A stretch of DNA of 23,388 nucleotides from JBARRO01 sp049644265 (GTDB lineage Bacteria > Bacteroidota > Ignavibacteria > UBA10030). This document shows, one piece after another, positions 7,998 through 15,217 of the stretch. The position numbers and the translations under genes were made by a program. Positions within the stretch are counted from its first letter, which is position 1. Each line of letters begins with the position of its first letter. Below the pieces are notes generated by a model that saw only the letters and a list, made by a program, of their open reading frames with translations, did not search any database and was not told the DNA's origin. Location of the stretch: positions 1 through 23,388 of the forward strand of contig JBARRO010000252.1 of assembly GCA_049644265.1 (NCBI GenBank). Reading direction: 5' to 3'.

Positions 7998-8831
7998 ATG
8001 AAAACGCTCGTTGTACTGTTGTTCACGACGCTGTTTGCGTTTGTCGCAGTCGCACAAGAACAGGCTGATAAGATCAATGTCCCGCTCACAGATCCGGCGC
8101 GCGCTATTTTTCTGAAGGTCGGGTTGCTTTCGGGTAGTATTACCGTCAAGGGATCCTCCATCAAAGAGGTTATTGTCGAGGCAAAGATACGCAAGACAGA
8201 TGAGGGAGAGGAAGATGAAGAGCGGAGCAGCAAGAAATCGAGGGCCGGCCTGAAGCTCATTCAAAACGTGAGCACTGGGCTTACGGTGGAAGAAGATGAT
8301 AATCTTGTCACCGTCGGAACGCGGAATGCCGGCGGATCGCGCACCGTTGACCTTACGATTCAGGTTCCCGCGAATTGTTCGATGAAACTGACCACGGTCA
8401 ACGACGGAAACATCGTTGTTGACGACATCACCGGGGATCTCGAAATCAGCAACACGAACGGAGAAGTCGATTTGAACAGGATCTCGGGGTCAGCCGTAGC
8501 ACACGCGCTGAACGGACACGTGAAAGTGACGTTCTCAAAAGTGAATCCGGAAAAATCGATGTCCTTCAGTTCACTGAACGGCGACATCGATGTGGCGTTC
8601 CCGCCGGACATCAAAGCAACGATGAACCTGAAATCGGAGCAGGGTGAGATTTATACAGATTTTGATATCGCCATGGAAAAAACATCGACGAAAGTTGAAG
8701 ACAATACCAAAGGGAAGGGGAAATTTCGCGTGACATTGGAAAAAGGAATGAAGGGAAAGGTAAACGGCGGCGGTTCGGAAATGCAGTTCAAGAATTTTAA
8801 TGGGGATATCTATATAAGGAAAGGCAAGTAG
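7998..8831 (+). CDS. Exported DUF4097-type beta-repeat protein (second copy)
   Basis: A 277-residue paralogue of the preceding gene. It has its own signal peptide (MKTLVVLLFTTLFAFVAVA, cut near residue 19) and the same turn motifs in the mature part: TVNDGNI, NTNGEV, ALNGHV, SLNGDI and NFNGDI. A charged insert (about 70-82, rich in Glu, Asp and Lys) sits near the N-terminal end. AAGGAG lies 6 nt before the ATG. Both copies share the segment EIYTDFDI / KVYTDYDI near residues 218-232, so they probably arose by duplication, but they are clearly diverged elsewhere. This is the last gene of the apparent sigma/anti-sigma/DUF4097 operon. Confidence 0.87.
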   Translation: MKTLVVLLFTTLFAFVAVAQEQADKINVPLTDPARAIFLKVGLLSGSITVKGSSIKEVIVEAKIRKTDEGEEDEERSSKKSRAGLKLIQNVSTGLTVEEDDNLVTVGTRNAGGSRTVDLTIQVPANCSMKLTTVNDGNIVVDDITGDLEISNTNGEVDLNRISGSAVAHALNGHVKVTFSKVNPEKSMSFSSLNGDIDVAFPPDIKATMNLKSEQGEIYTDFDIAMEKTSTKVEDNTKGKGKFRVTLEKGMKGKVNGGGSEMQFKNFNGDIYIRKGK

Positions 8832-8896
8832 ATGAGGAGTGTGCGCCGGCCTGTCCGCCGTCTTTCTCGACCGCCGATCTCTATGCGGTTTGGCGG

Positions 8897-8912
8897 AAGG
8901 CGCATGCGCCTT
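8897..8912. repeat. 16-bp perfect palindrome downstream of the DUF4097 operon
   Basis: AAGGCGCATGCGCCTT is fully self-complementary and lies 66 bp after the operon's last stop codon, in a locally GC-rich stretch. It has no T-tail, so it is not a standard terminator. It could be a protein-binding site or part of a degraded repeat. Confidence 0.55.
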
Positions 8913-8926
8913 TGGCGCAGAGTAGT

Positions 8927-8982
8927 TGAGTAGATGAGTGTATGAGTCTATGAGTCATTGAGTCTGTGAGTCTATGAGTGCC
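8927..8982. repeat. Seven octamers of TGAGTCTA type
   Basis: TGAG recurs at exact 8-bp steps (8927, 8935, 8943, 8951, 8959, 8967, 8975), and the other four bases of the unit vary, most often to give TGAGTCTA. The array lies between the DUF4097 operon and the terminator at 8993. Confidence 0.88.
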
Positions 8983-8992
8983 GATGCGGTTG

Positions 8993-9021
8993 AGGCCCGA
9001 GGAATCGGGCCTTTTTGTTTT
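8993..9021 (+). terminator. Intrinsic terminator
   Basis: AGGCCCGA and TCGGGCCT form a perfect 8-bp stem with a GGAA tetraloop, followed by TTTTGTTTTT. It probably ends the sigma/DUF4097 transcript, 160 bp past the last stop codon, and separates it from the MmcQ gene. Confidence 0.9.
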
Positions 9022-9058
9022 TACGAACCTTTGTGATTACATTAAGCTCCAATACCGA

Positions 9059-9442
9059 ATGGACATAGAGCGAATCCGGACTTATTGCTGGAAGAAAAAA
9101 GGGCGCATTACTGAAGGTGAGCCGTTTGGCGAAGGCGTGCTCGTGTTCAAAGTTGAAGGGAAGATGTTCCTGCTGGCCAACCTCAACGATTTTCCGGCCA
9201 CCGTCAACCTGAAATGTGATCCCGCACTTGCCATCGACATACGGGAGCGGTACGAATCGGTGACTCCGGGCTACCACATGAACAAAAAGCACTGGAATAC
9301 CGTCGTTCTCAACGGCGGGGTCCCGTCACAAGAGATTCTGAAGATGATTGACCACTCCTACGAGCTGGTTGTCGGAAGCCTTGGAAAGTCCATCAGCGAA
9401 AAGCTTCTGGCGAAACAGGGCAAACAACGAACAAAACGGTGA
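9059..9442 (+). CDS. MmcQ/YjbR family protein
   Basis: The 127-residue protein matches the MmcQ/YjbR (DUF419) layout: an N-terminal helix (IERIRTYCWKKKGRITEGEPFGEGVLVFKV), a strand pair with MFLLANL, the conserved CDPALAIDIRERYESVTPGYHMNKKHWNTV core, and a C-terminal helix (MIDHSYELVVGSL). The fold is a compact double-wing, CyaY-like DNA-binding-type domain, and the biological role is unsettled. I chose the ATG at 9059 because it matches the usual family start. A longer in-frame start at 8978 would place the terminator hairpin inside the coding region. No obvious Shine-Dalgarno site is present. The stop codon overlaps the next gene's start. Confidence 0.88.
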   Translation: MDIERIRTYCWKKKGRITEGEPFGEGVLVFKVEGKMFLLANLNDFPATVNLKCDPALAIDIRERYESVTPGYHMNKKHWNTVVLNGGVPSQEILKMIDHSYELVVGSLGKSISEKLLAKQGKQRTKR

Positions 9443-10245
9443 ACCTCTTGGCACAATCTCTCATTGCAACAAATAGAACGAAACAGGCCCTCTCCGCGGG
9501 AAAGTGCGTTGTCGGAACGATGCTGGTCGAACTCCGCCAGCCTTCGGTGATGCAGCTCCTGGCCAACGCGGGATTCGACTTTGTCCTCATTGATACGGAG
9601 CATGGTCCGTTTGGGATTGAATCAATCGCCGACCTCAGCCGCGCGGCACGCCAATCAGGCGTTACACCGATCGTGCGGGTTCCCGATATCACGTATGCCC
9701 ACGTCACACAACCGCTCGACGGAGGTGCGCAGGGGATTATGATGCCAAGAGTGACCAATGCTCAACAGGTTTGCGATGTGGTTCAGATGATGAAATATCC
9801 CCCGACAGGGCGTCGCGGAAGTGTTTTGGCCCGCGGCCACACGGATTTCAAAGGCGGATCGGTTTCAGAGATGATGGCGGATGCGAACAAGGAGACCATG
9901 CTGGTCGTCCAGGTGGAAACACAGCAGGCCGTCGAGAATCTTGACGAGATTCTGTCGGTGGAAGGGGTTGACGTTGCGCTGATTGGTCCGAACGACCTCT
10001 CGATCGCGCTCGGGGTTCCCGGCAAGCTCGACGATCCGAAACTCATCGCTGCAGTGGAAACGATGAAAAAAGCATGCGCCCACCACAAAGTGTTCCCCGC
10101 CATTCACATGAACGACCTCGAACGGGGATCCTATTGGGCGAAGAACGGAATGCGGATGGTGAGCATGAACTCGGAGACCGGGTATCTCGTGAAGGCGGGG
10201 TCTGAGGCGGTCTCCACGCTCAGAAATTCATTTGCCACGAAGTAA
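9439..10245 (+). CDS. HpcH/HpaI family aldolase
   Basis: A 268-residue TIM-barrel aldolase of the HpcH/HpaI (2-keto-3-deoxy acid, class II metal-dependent) family. Family motifs are FVLIDTEHGPF (H55, the likely general base), IVRVP (R80), QVE160 and IGPND186LSIALG. E160 and D186 correspond to the metal ligands. Such enzymes split 2-keto-3-deoxy sugar acids or hydroxy-ketoheptanedioate to pyruvate plus an aldehyde, and the exact substrate cannot be read from sequence. The start is GTG, whose last base overlaps the preceding stop in a GTGA overlap, so translation is probably coupled to the MmcQ-like gene. The stop codon falls inside the first ACGAAG repeat units. Confidence 0.9.
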   Translation: MNLLAQSLIATNRTKQALSAGKCVVGTMLVELRQPSVMQLLANAGFDFVLIDTEHGPFGIESIADLSRAARQSGVTPIVRVPDITYAHVTQPLDGGAQGIMMPRVTNAQQVCDVVQMMKYPPTGRRGSVLARGHTDFKGGSVSEMMADANKETMLVVQVETQQAVENLDEILSVEGVDVALIGPNDLSIALGVPGKLDDPKLIAAVETMKKACAHHKVFPAIHMNDLERGSYWAKNGMRMVSMNSETGYLVKAGSEAVSTLRNSFATK

Positions 10246-10388
10246 CACGAAGACGTTAACCACGAAGGGCAAGAAGGAAAGTACCACGAAGGGCACGAAG
10301 GGGCACGAAGAAGAGATTTTCTTGATTTAGGTTGACTAGTTCGTGCTTTCATCTTACTTCGTGTCCTTAGTGTCCTTCGTGGTGATTC
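10237..10388. repeat. ACGAAG repeat array forming a long imperfect hairpin between convergent genes
   Basis: ACGAAG or close variants recur at 10237, 10247, 10262, 10271, 10286, 10295 and 10305, mostly 9-10 bp or 15 bp apart. The right half (about 10352-10383) carries the same motif in reverse orientation (CTTCGTG). Positions 10283-10314 pair imperfectly with 10352-10383 around a 37-nt loop, giving a stem of about 30 bp. The left end overlaps the aldolase stop codon and the right end abuts the M13 peptidase stop codon. It may act as a bidirectional transcript end, but there is no clean T-tail. Confidence 0.82.
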
Positions 10389-12437
10389 TTACCAAATTCG
10401 TGCCCTTATCGTGGTAGGCCGGACCATCCCGTTCCCCTCACCGCAACCAAACGCATCGTAGAATTCCTGCATGTTCGACGTCGGTCCGTTCGTCCGAAAT
10501 TGGGCGGGAGAATGAGGATCCGTTTTCACCTGCAGGCGAAGCTGCTCTGGTCTGCTGCTGCGGCGCCAGATTTGAGCCCACGCCAGGAAGAACCGCTGCT
10601 CCGGCGTACATCCGTCGATTTTCTCGCGGGATGTTCCTTCGAGCGCTTTCTGAAGAGCTGAATAAGCGATCGACAACCCACCAAGGTCTCCGATGTTCTC
10701 CCCGAGAGTCAGCTTTCCGTTGACGTGGAGTGAATCGATCGCGACATAGCTGTCGAACTGCTGGACAACAATATTCGTCCTCTCTTCGAATTTTTTCCGT
10801 GTCTCCGGTGTCCACCACATCTTCAGGTTCCCATCCCCATCGAACTTACTTCCCTGATCGTCGAACCCGTGAGAGATTTCGTGGCCGATCACGGCACCCA
10901 TCCCGCCGTAGTTGACTGCATCGTCAGCCTGAGGGTCAAAGAATGGCGGTTGAAGGATCCCAGCCGGAAAGACGATTTCGTTTCTCGTTGAACTGTAGTA
11001 CGCGTTGACCGTTGGAGGCGTCATTCCCCACTCCTTCCGGTTCACTGGTTTTCCGATCTTGTCGAGATTGTACCAGGTGTTGAATGTGCTCGCCTTGCGG
11101 AGGTTCTCTATATAGGAAGTTTTGTCCACATTCATCCCCGAATAGTCGCGCCACTCATCCGGATAGCCGATCTTGACCCCGAACGATTCGAGTTTCTTGA
11201 GTGCAGCTTTTTTCGTCGCTTCATCCATCCATTCCAGATGCGTGATATGATCCCGCATCGCAGAGACCAGGTTGGCGACCATTTCACGGGCGCGGGCTTT
11301 GGCCTGCGGTGGGAATGTGCGCTCGACATAGAGCTGACCGAGTGCTTCCCCGAGTGAGCCGTTGATAACCTGCATGATCCTCTTCCAGCGCGGTTGAAGC
11401 TCCTTGGCTCCCGTGAGAATCATCCCATGAAATCGAAAATTTTCCTGGACGAACGGTGTGCTGAGCGCTGGGGCTGCTGCGCTGACAACGCGCCAGCGGA
11501 GATACAGCTTCCAATCGGTCAGCGGAACGTCCTGTAGCATCGTATTGACCTCTTTGAAGAACTCGGGCTGGCCCACGTTCACATCGCCGATGCTTGAGAC
11601 GGACATACCCTCAAAAAACCGCGTCCAGGAGAAATCCGGGGTCAGCGATGCAAGCTGTGCCTGGGTCATCCTGTTGTAGTTCTTGTCCGGATCGCGCCGT
11701 TCCACGCGGGTTCGTGAAGCCTTCGCGAGTCGAGTTTCAAACGTAAGGACCTTTTCTGCGTTTGCCGCAGCATCCTTGTCGCCGATCAGCTGGAACATTG
11801 CCTCGACATGACTGCGGTAATCTTCGCGGGTCTTCTTTGACTTCTCGTCGTCGGCAAGGTAATAGTCACGATCGGGCATCCCTAATCCGCCTTGACTCAG
11901 TTGCCCGATGACTTCCGCACTGTTCTTCAAATCCTGCCCCGAAGAAAAACTGAACGCACCACCGGCACCCATCTGGTGGAGCCGGGCGATTTCGGACTGG
12001 ACATCTGAAATGTCTTTCAGTGCCATGATCCGGTTCAAATCCGATTCGATCGGTTGCCAGCCGAGAGACTCGATGCGAGCAGAGTCCATTCCGGTTGCGT
12101 AAAAGTCACCGATCTTCTGCAGATTGCTTCCCCGTGGCGCATCGGATTTCTTTGCCGCTTCCTCGAGAATCTGATGCAGAACCTCGTTGTTCTTCTCGGC
12201 GAGTTCGGTGAAACTGCCCCAGCTGGAGAAGGCCGGTGGGATCGGGGTATTCCGAACCCACGTGCCGTTTGCGTAGAGGAAAAAATTGTCGCACGGTTTG
12301 ACGGAGAGGTCCATCGTTGATGGATCGAGGCCGTGTCCTTTTTTGGGCGCTTGTTGTGCAACTGCGCAAGAAACACACACGATCAGGATCAAAAAGGATT
12401 GAATAAGGCGTGCACGAGAAGAAGAATCCTGTTGCAT
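10389..12437 (-). CDS. Exported M13 (neprilysin/PepO-type) zinc metallopeptidase
   Basis: The 682-residue protein has an N-terminal signal segment (SFLILIVCVSCAVAQ), so it is exported. The catalytic domain shows NAYYSSTRNEIVFPAGIL (substrate backbone binding), the zinc motif H519-E520-I-S-H523 and the third ligand in E580-NIGD584. The family's C-terminal ending (GMVRPTTIRARIW) is intact, so the protein is full length. M13 enzymes cut small peptides at the amino side of hydrophobic residues. I start at the ATG at 12437 because AAGGAG (12449-12444 on the minus strand) lies 6 nt upstream. The longer TTG start at 12455 would put that ribosome site inside the gene. The segment CVSCAVAQ contains cysteines, but a lipobox is not convincing. 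The gene is divergent from the lipoprotein gene at 12611. Confidence 0.95.
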   Translation of the reverse strand: MQQDSSSRARLIQSFLILIVCVSCAVAQQAPKKGHGLDPSTMDLSVKPCDNFFLYANGTWVRNTPIPPAFSSWGSFTELAEKNNEVLHQILEEAAKKSDAPRGSNLQKIGDFYATGMDSARIESLGWQPIESDLNRIMALKDISDVQSEIARLHQMGAGGAFSFSSGQDLKNSAEVIGQLSQGGLGMPDRDYYLADDEKSKKTREDYRSHVEAMFQLIGDKDAAANAEKVLTFETRLAKASRTRVERRDPDKNYNRMTQAQLASLTPDFSWTRFFEGMSVSSIGDVNVGQPEFFKEVNTMLQDVPLTDWKLYLRWRVVSAAAPALSTPFVQENFRFHGMILTGAKELQPRWKRIMQVINGSLGEALGQLYVERTFPPQAKARAREMVANLVSAMRDHITHLEWMDEATKKAALKKLESFGVKIGYPDEWRDYSGMNVDKTSYIENLRKASTFNTWYNLDKIGKPVNRKEWGMTPPTVNAYYSSTRNEIVFPAGILQPPFFDPQADDAVNYGGMGAVIGHEISHGFDDQGSKFDGDGNLKMWWTPETRKKFEERTNIVVQQFDSYVAIDSLHVNGKLTLGENIGDLGGLSIAYSALQKALEGTSREKIDGCTPEQRFFLAWAQIWRRSSRPEQLRLQVKTDPHSPAQFRTNGPTSNMQEFYDAFGCGEGNGMVRPTTIRARIW

Positions 12438-12570
12438 GGAAGGCTCCTTATACAATGTGGGGGAAACCGATCATCGAACCACGTCTCATGGAGTTCACTG
12501 ACGGTGAGCAATATAGCATTTCGGAGCAGAAGAAAAAACTGAGTGTTCTTTTTGGGGATTCAGTCGTATA

Positions 12571-12576
12571 TTGACA
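12571..12576 (+). promoter_or_regulatory. Possible -35 element upstream of the lipoprotein gene
   Basis: TTGACA stands 35 bp before the ATG at 12611, but at the expected 16-18 bp spacing only a poor -10 sequence (around CAATCA) is present. A weak or alternative promoter is possible. Confidence 0.25.
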
Positions 12577-12610
12577 TTCAAAGACAGAATGTTCAATCAG
12601 AAAGGAAACC

Positions 12611-13177
12611 ATGAGAAAGAGAATGATGTTGGCCTTCGTTGCAATGGTCGTAGCCCTGCTCACGGGGTGCGGAAAACAAGAGGCAAAACGGGCAGATATT
12701 ACGCTCATAAAATCTCCCGAGAACTCGGCCGGAGGGATTGTCTGGTCATATCCCTCCAGGTGGGTAAAAGGGGAACAGCGGATGATGCGTGCAGCGACAT
12801 ATGCTGTGCCTGCGGCTCAGGGGGATGCTGAAGGCGGGGAGTGTGCTGTGTTCTATTTTGGAAGTCAACAGGGTGGAACGGTGGATATGAACATCGAGCG
12901 CTGGGGGTCCCAATTCGAAAATGCAAAACAAGTGGTCAAGACCACGCTGACGGTTGGCGATGTGAATATTACGCGCGTACAACTCGGCGGGACGTACCTT
13001 GCGCCGAGCGGACCAATGATGGAGTCACAGGGAAAAAAGGAGAACTACCTTCTTCTGGGTGCGATTGCAGAGGCGCCCGAAGGGATGGTGTTTTTTAAAT
13101 TCACGGGACCCGCGAAGACTGTTGAAGGGGCAGAGGCGGAGTTCGATGCGATGATTCAGTCAGTGTCAAAGAAATAA
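12611..13177 (+). CDS. Predicted lipoprotein, unknown function
   Basis: A 188-residue protein with a lipoprotein signal peptide: basic start MRKR, a hydrophobic core, and the lipobox LLTGC20. The mature part includes GGIVWSYPSRWVKG (about 41-54), ECAVFYFGSQQGGTVDMNIERWGSQF (about 77-102), and FFKFTGPAKTVEGAEAEFDAMIQSV near the end. These segments resemble small secreted proteins that adopt a PsbP/LpqN-like alpha-beta fold, but I do not recognise the family with certainty. AAGGA precedes the ATG by about 6 nt. It is divergent from the M13 peptidase and convergent with the DUF6249-like gene, so it is probably transcribed alone. Confidence 0.82.
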   Translation: MRKRMMLAFVAMVVALLTGCGKQEAKRADITLIKSPENSAGGIVWSYPSRWVKGEQRMMRAATYAVPAAQGDAEGGECAVFYFGSQQGGTVDMNIERWGSQFENAKQVVKTTLTVGDVNITRVQLGGTYLAPSGPMMESQGKKENYLLLGAIAEAPEGMVFFKFTGPAKTVEGAEAEFDAMIQSVSKK

Positions 13178-13184
13178 CACCGTA

Positions 13185-13240
13185 CGACCGGGAGCGGACG
13201 ACTCTCACAGTGGGAATCGTCCGCTTCGGTCGCTTTGTTA
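13185..13240. terminator. Hairpin between convergent genes, likely two-way terminator
   Basis: CGACCG (13185-13190) pairs with CGGTCG (13227-13232), and GCGGACGA (13194-13201) pairs with TCGTCCGC (13217-13224) inside it, with a small internal loop. CTTTGTTA follows on the plus strand. It sits between the stop codons of the lipoprotein and DUF6249-like genes. Confidence 0.72.
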
Positions 13241-13591
13241 CAGTTCTTCCTCTTTCGTCTTTCGTGCGGCGATCGCGTAGAAGATCACCAGGGCCAGACC
13301 ACCGGAGATGAGCATGCTGGCCGGGTAGATCGAGTCGTGCCAGAAGAATACCTGTTCCAGGCGCGCCGCGATCAGAATCCCGATTCCGACAAACATCGCG
13401 AGCAGTCCCCATTTGAGAGAGCTAAGCGGATTCAGGCGAAACACATCGCGCAATGAGGTTGCTTTGAATTCCTTCGGATTAACACCCTTCTCGATCATTG
13501 CCATTCTCTCCCTATGTCTGCTCTCGAAGAATTTCCAGATGATAATTCCGGTTGAACCAAAAACGATAAAGACAACTAACACTGGCTCCAT
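13238..13591 (-). CDS. Small membrane protein, DUF6249-like
   Basis: A 117-residue protein with three predicted membrane segments at about 3-20, 59-76 and 90-109. The first cytoplasmic loop holds RHRERMAMIEKGVNPKEF, a segment I associate with the DUF6249 family often found near ECF sigma/anti-sigma genes. The tail is charged (ARKTKEEEL). AGGGAG about 7 nt upstream of the ATG is a fair ribosome site. The gene is divergent from the second sigma gene, and both share a 176-bp promoter region full of dyad symmetries. This suggests co-regulation or a role in that sigma pathway, which is inference from position only. Confidence 0.75.
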   Translation of the reverse strand: MEPVLVVFIVFGSTGIIIWKFFESRHRERMAMIEKGVNPKEFKATSLRDVFRLNPLSSLKWGLLAMFVGIGILIAARLEQVFFWHDSIYPASMLISGGLALVIFYAIAARKTKEEEL

Positions 13592-13645
13592 GGGCTGCTC
13601 CCTTTCTGTTGATGATGTTCATTGCTCCAGTAACTTTGACCTGAA

Positions 13646-13726
13646 TTCCGGATACAGGGTTTCAGGAATCCGGAAGAAATTTCTCCGGTTTCCCATCCCT
13701 GATTTTCGTAGTTTTCTGAAACCCTG
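13646..13726. promoter_or_regulatory. Nested inverted repeats in a divergent promoter region
   Basis: CAGGGTTTCAG (13655-13665) is repeated inverted as CTGAAACCCTG (13716-13726). TTCCGGAT (13646-13653) is inverted as ATCCGGAA (13668-13675). Just right of that, AGAAATTTCT is a perfect 10-bp palindrome. All lie between the divergent DUF6249-like and sigma genes and could be operators. No sigma70-like promoter stands out. Confidence 0.5.
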
Positions 13727-13767
13727 CGTCATGTTTTGCGGTCAAATCTGATAACTGCGGACAACGA

Positions 13768-14379
13768 ATGCAAAACAGGGATTACGAGATCATCCAAAAG
13801 GTCCTCGGGGGTGAGAAGCGCGCGTTTGCGGAGCTCGTTGACCGGCACAAAGACAAATCCATGACGCTCGCAATGAAAATGCTGAGGAATCGCGAGGATG
13901 CCGAAGAAGCTCTTCAGGATGCGTTCGTTCGGGCGTTCAAGGCGCTGCCAAGATTTGAATGGAAGTCGAGTTTTCCCACGTGGTTCTACAGGATCGTCTA
14001 CAACGTTTGTGCGTCGGCCCTGACGAAGCGGGGGGAGGCTTACCATGAATCGATAGACGGCAACCGGGAAGAGGAGCCGATTGAGCTCAGGTCGGATGAG
14101 GAATTGCCCGACGCGGAGTACGAATCGGCAGAGGTTCGGGGAGTCATTCTGGAGGAGATCGGGAAACTTCCGCAGGCCTACGGGTCGACGTTTACGTTGT
14201 TCTTTGTCCAGGAAATGACTTACGAGGAGATTGTTGCCGTCACGGGAGTTCCGCTCGGCACAATCAAGGCGCGGCTCTTCCGTGCGCGCATGATGCTCAG
14301 GCAATCTGTCGCCGAGCGGCTTGGCATGAGAGATTCCGGTTCCGCAGTATTGGCCACCGGGAAGGAGAAATTCGCATGA
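13768..14379 (+). CDS. ECF RNA polymerase sigma factor (second module)
   Basis: The 203-residue product has region 2 at about 10-82 (REDAEEALQDAFVRAFKALPRF, then SSFPTWFYRIVYNVC) and region 4 at about 125-180 with the helix-turn-helix YEEIVAVTGVPLGTIKARLFRAR. The linker (about 88-122) is long and acidic. The gene overlaps the following anti-sigma gene by 4 bp (ATGA), the classical arrangement for coupled translation and stoichiometric control. It is only distantly similar to the first sigma factor of the window. The ATG at 13768 has no strong Shine-Dalgarno site. It is divergent from the DUF6249-like membrane gene. Confidence 0.93.
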   Translation: MQNRDYEIIQKVLGGEKRAFAELVDRHKDKSMTLAMKMLRNREDAEEALQDAFVRAFKALPRFEWKSSFPTWFYRIVYNVCASALTKRGEAYHESIDGNREEEPIELRSDEELPDAEYESAEVRGVILEEIGKLPQAYGSTFTLFFVQEMTYEEIVAVTGVPLGTIKARLFRARMMLRQSVAERLGMRDSGSAVLATGKEKFA

Positions 14380-14924
14380 AGCACCTCACCACAACAGAAA
14401 TTTTCGGGGTCGTTGACGGCACAATCCTCAACGGTGAAAAGACCACAGTTCTCCGACACCTGGAGGAGTGTGGTCGCTGCAGACAGGAAGTTGCATTTCA
14501 GAAGACGCTTGCCCTCGCAGCTCGCAACCAATCGCTCACAAAACCATCGAAGGGATTCACAGCGCGGGTCATGAGCACTGTCCTTCCTCCAGTGCATCGA
14601 TCCTTGACGTCCAGGCTTCTTGATAATCTCGGCAACTTGTTTGCCATGATGCTGGTCGTCGGCGTCGTCGGGTATATCGTGTCCGGCCCCGCATTATCCA
14701 GCGGCTCAACGGCTCAATCGGAAACCTACCAGCTGTTCAAGGGTTTTTCGGACGGGTATGCAACAGTCAATCAATTTCTTTCCCAGCAGTCGTTTTTGGC
14801 AAAACAGAAAGTTGTTGAAACCACCAGTGGTGCGAAAGTCCTCCTGTTCACTATTGCGACACTCCTCTTTCTGGCGGCGATTGACAGGTTTGTCCTGAGG
14901 CAATTCCTGAAAATGAAACTCTGA
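14376..14924 (+). CDS. Anti-sigma factor with zf-HC2 domain and two membrane segments
   Basis: A 182-residue protein. The N-terminal zinc-type anti-sigma motif is H28-x3-C32-x2-C35 (RHLEECGRCRQEV). Two membrane segments lie at about 85-103 (NLFAMMLVVGVVGYIVSG) and 154-172 (KVLLFTIATLLFLAAIDRF), so both ends should be cytoplasmic with a loop of about 50 residues outside that could sense envelope conditions. The start overlaps the sigma stop by 4 bp. Unlike the first anti-sigma factor, it has no HEAT tail. A run of hairpins follows the gene at 15037-15135. Confidence 0.88.
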   Translation: MKHLTTTEIFGVVDGTILNGEKTTVLRHLEECGRCRQEVAFQKTLALAARNQSLTKPSKGFTARVMSTVLPPVHRSLTSRLLDNLGNLFAMMLVVGVVGYIVSGPALSSGSTAQSETYQLFKGFSDGYATVNQFLSQQSFLAKQKVVETTSGAKVLLFTIATLLFLAAIDRFVLRQFLKMKL

Positions 14925-15036
14925 CCGCTTTACAACCATCTTCGCAATTTCTTCTTCTCATTTTTGCGATACGAAAATTCTTTTCACTCATCGTTTTGTT
15001 GCCTTTGAACTTTGCCGTAACTAAATTATTTCGAGT

Positions 15037-15088
15037 TCTGACGACAGACTCTTCGTCAGATCATCCGTCATGAGTCCCGAGGGGGACT
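15037..15088. repeat. Two consecutive small hairpins
   Basis: TCTGACGA (15037-15044) pairs perfectly with TCGTCAGA (15053-15060). AGTCCC (15073-15078) pairs with GGGACT (15083-15088). Neither has a T-tail. They lie in the 293-bp gap between the second anti-sigma gene and the next lipoprotein gene and precede the terminator-like hairpin at 15101. Confidence 0.5.
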
Positions 15089-15100
15089 GCGAAAAAGTTC

Positions 15101-15146
15101 AAGCCTCCGGATTCGAAAAAAGATGATGGAGGCTTTGCTGTTTTCA
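15101..15146 (+). terminator. Terminator-like hairpin
   Basis: AAGCCTCC (15101-15108) pairs with GGAGGCTT (15128-15135) across a 19-nt A-rich loop, followed by TGCTGTTTTC. The long loop makes it weaker than the other terminators in the window. Confidence 0.6.
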
Positions 15147-15217
15147 CCAACTTGCTTCGGAAACAGTGTACCAGAGCAAATGCACGTACGCACCATGAAC
15201 AAAGAATGTCGCAGGCC

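Noticed and set aside
8978..9058. 27-codon N-terminal extension of the MmcQ/YjbR gene
   Set aside because: It would run through the terminator hairpin at 8993-9021 and is not part of the family fold.
12438..12455. TTG start six codons upstream for the M13 peptidase
   Set aside because: The AAGGAG ribosome site would lie inside the coding region. The ATG at 12437 is correctly spaced from it.
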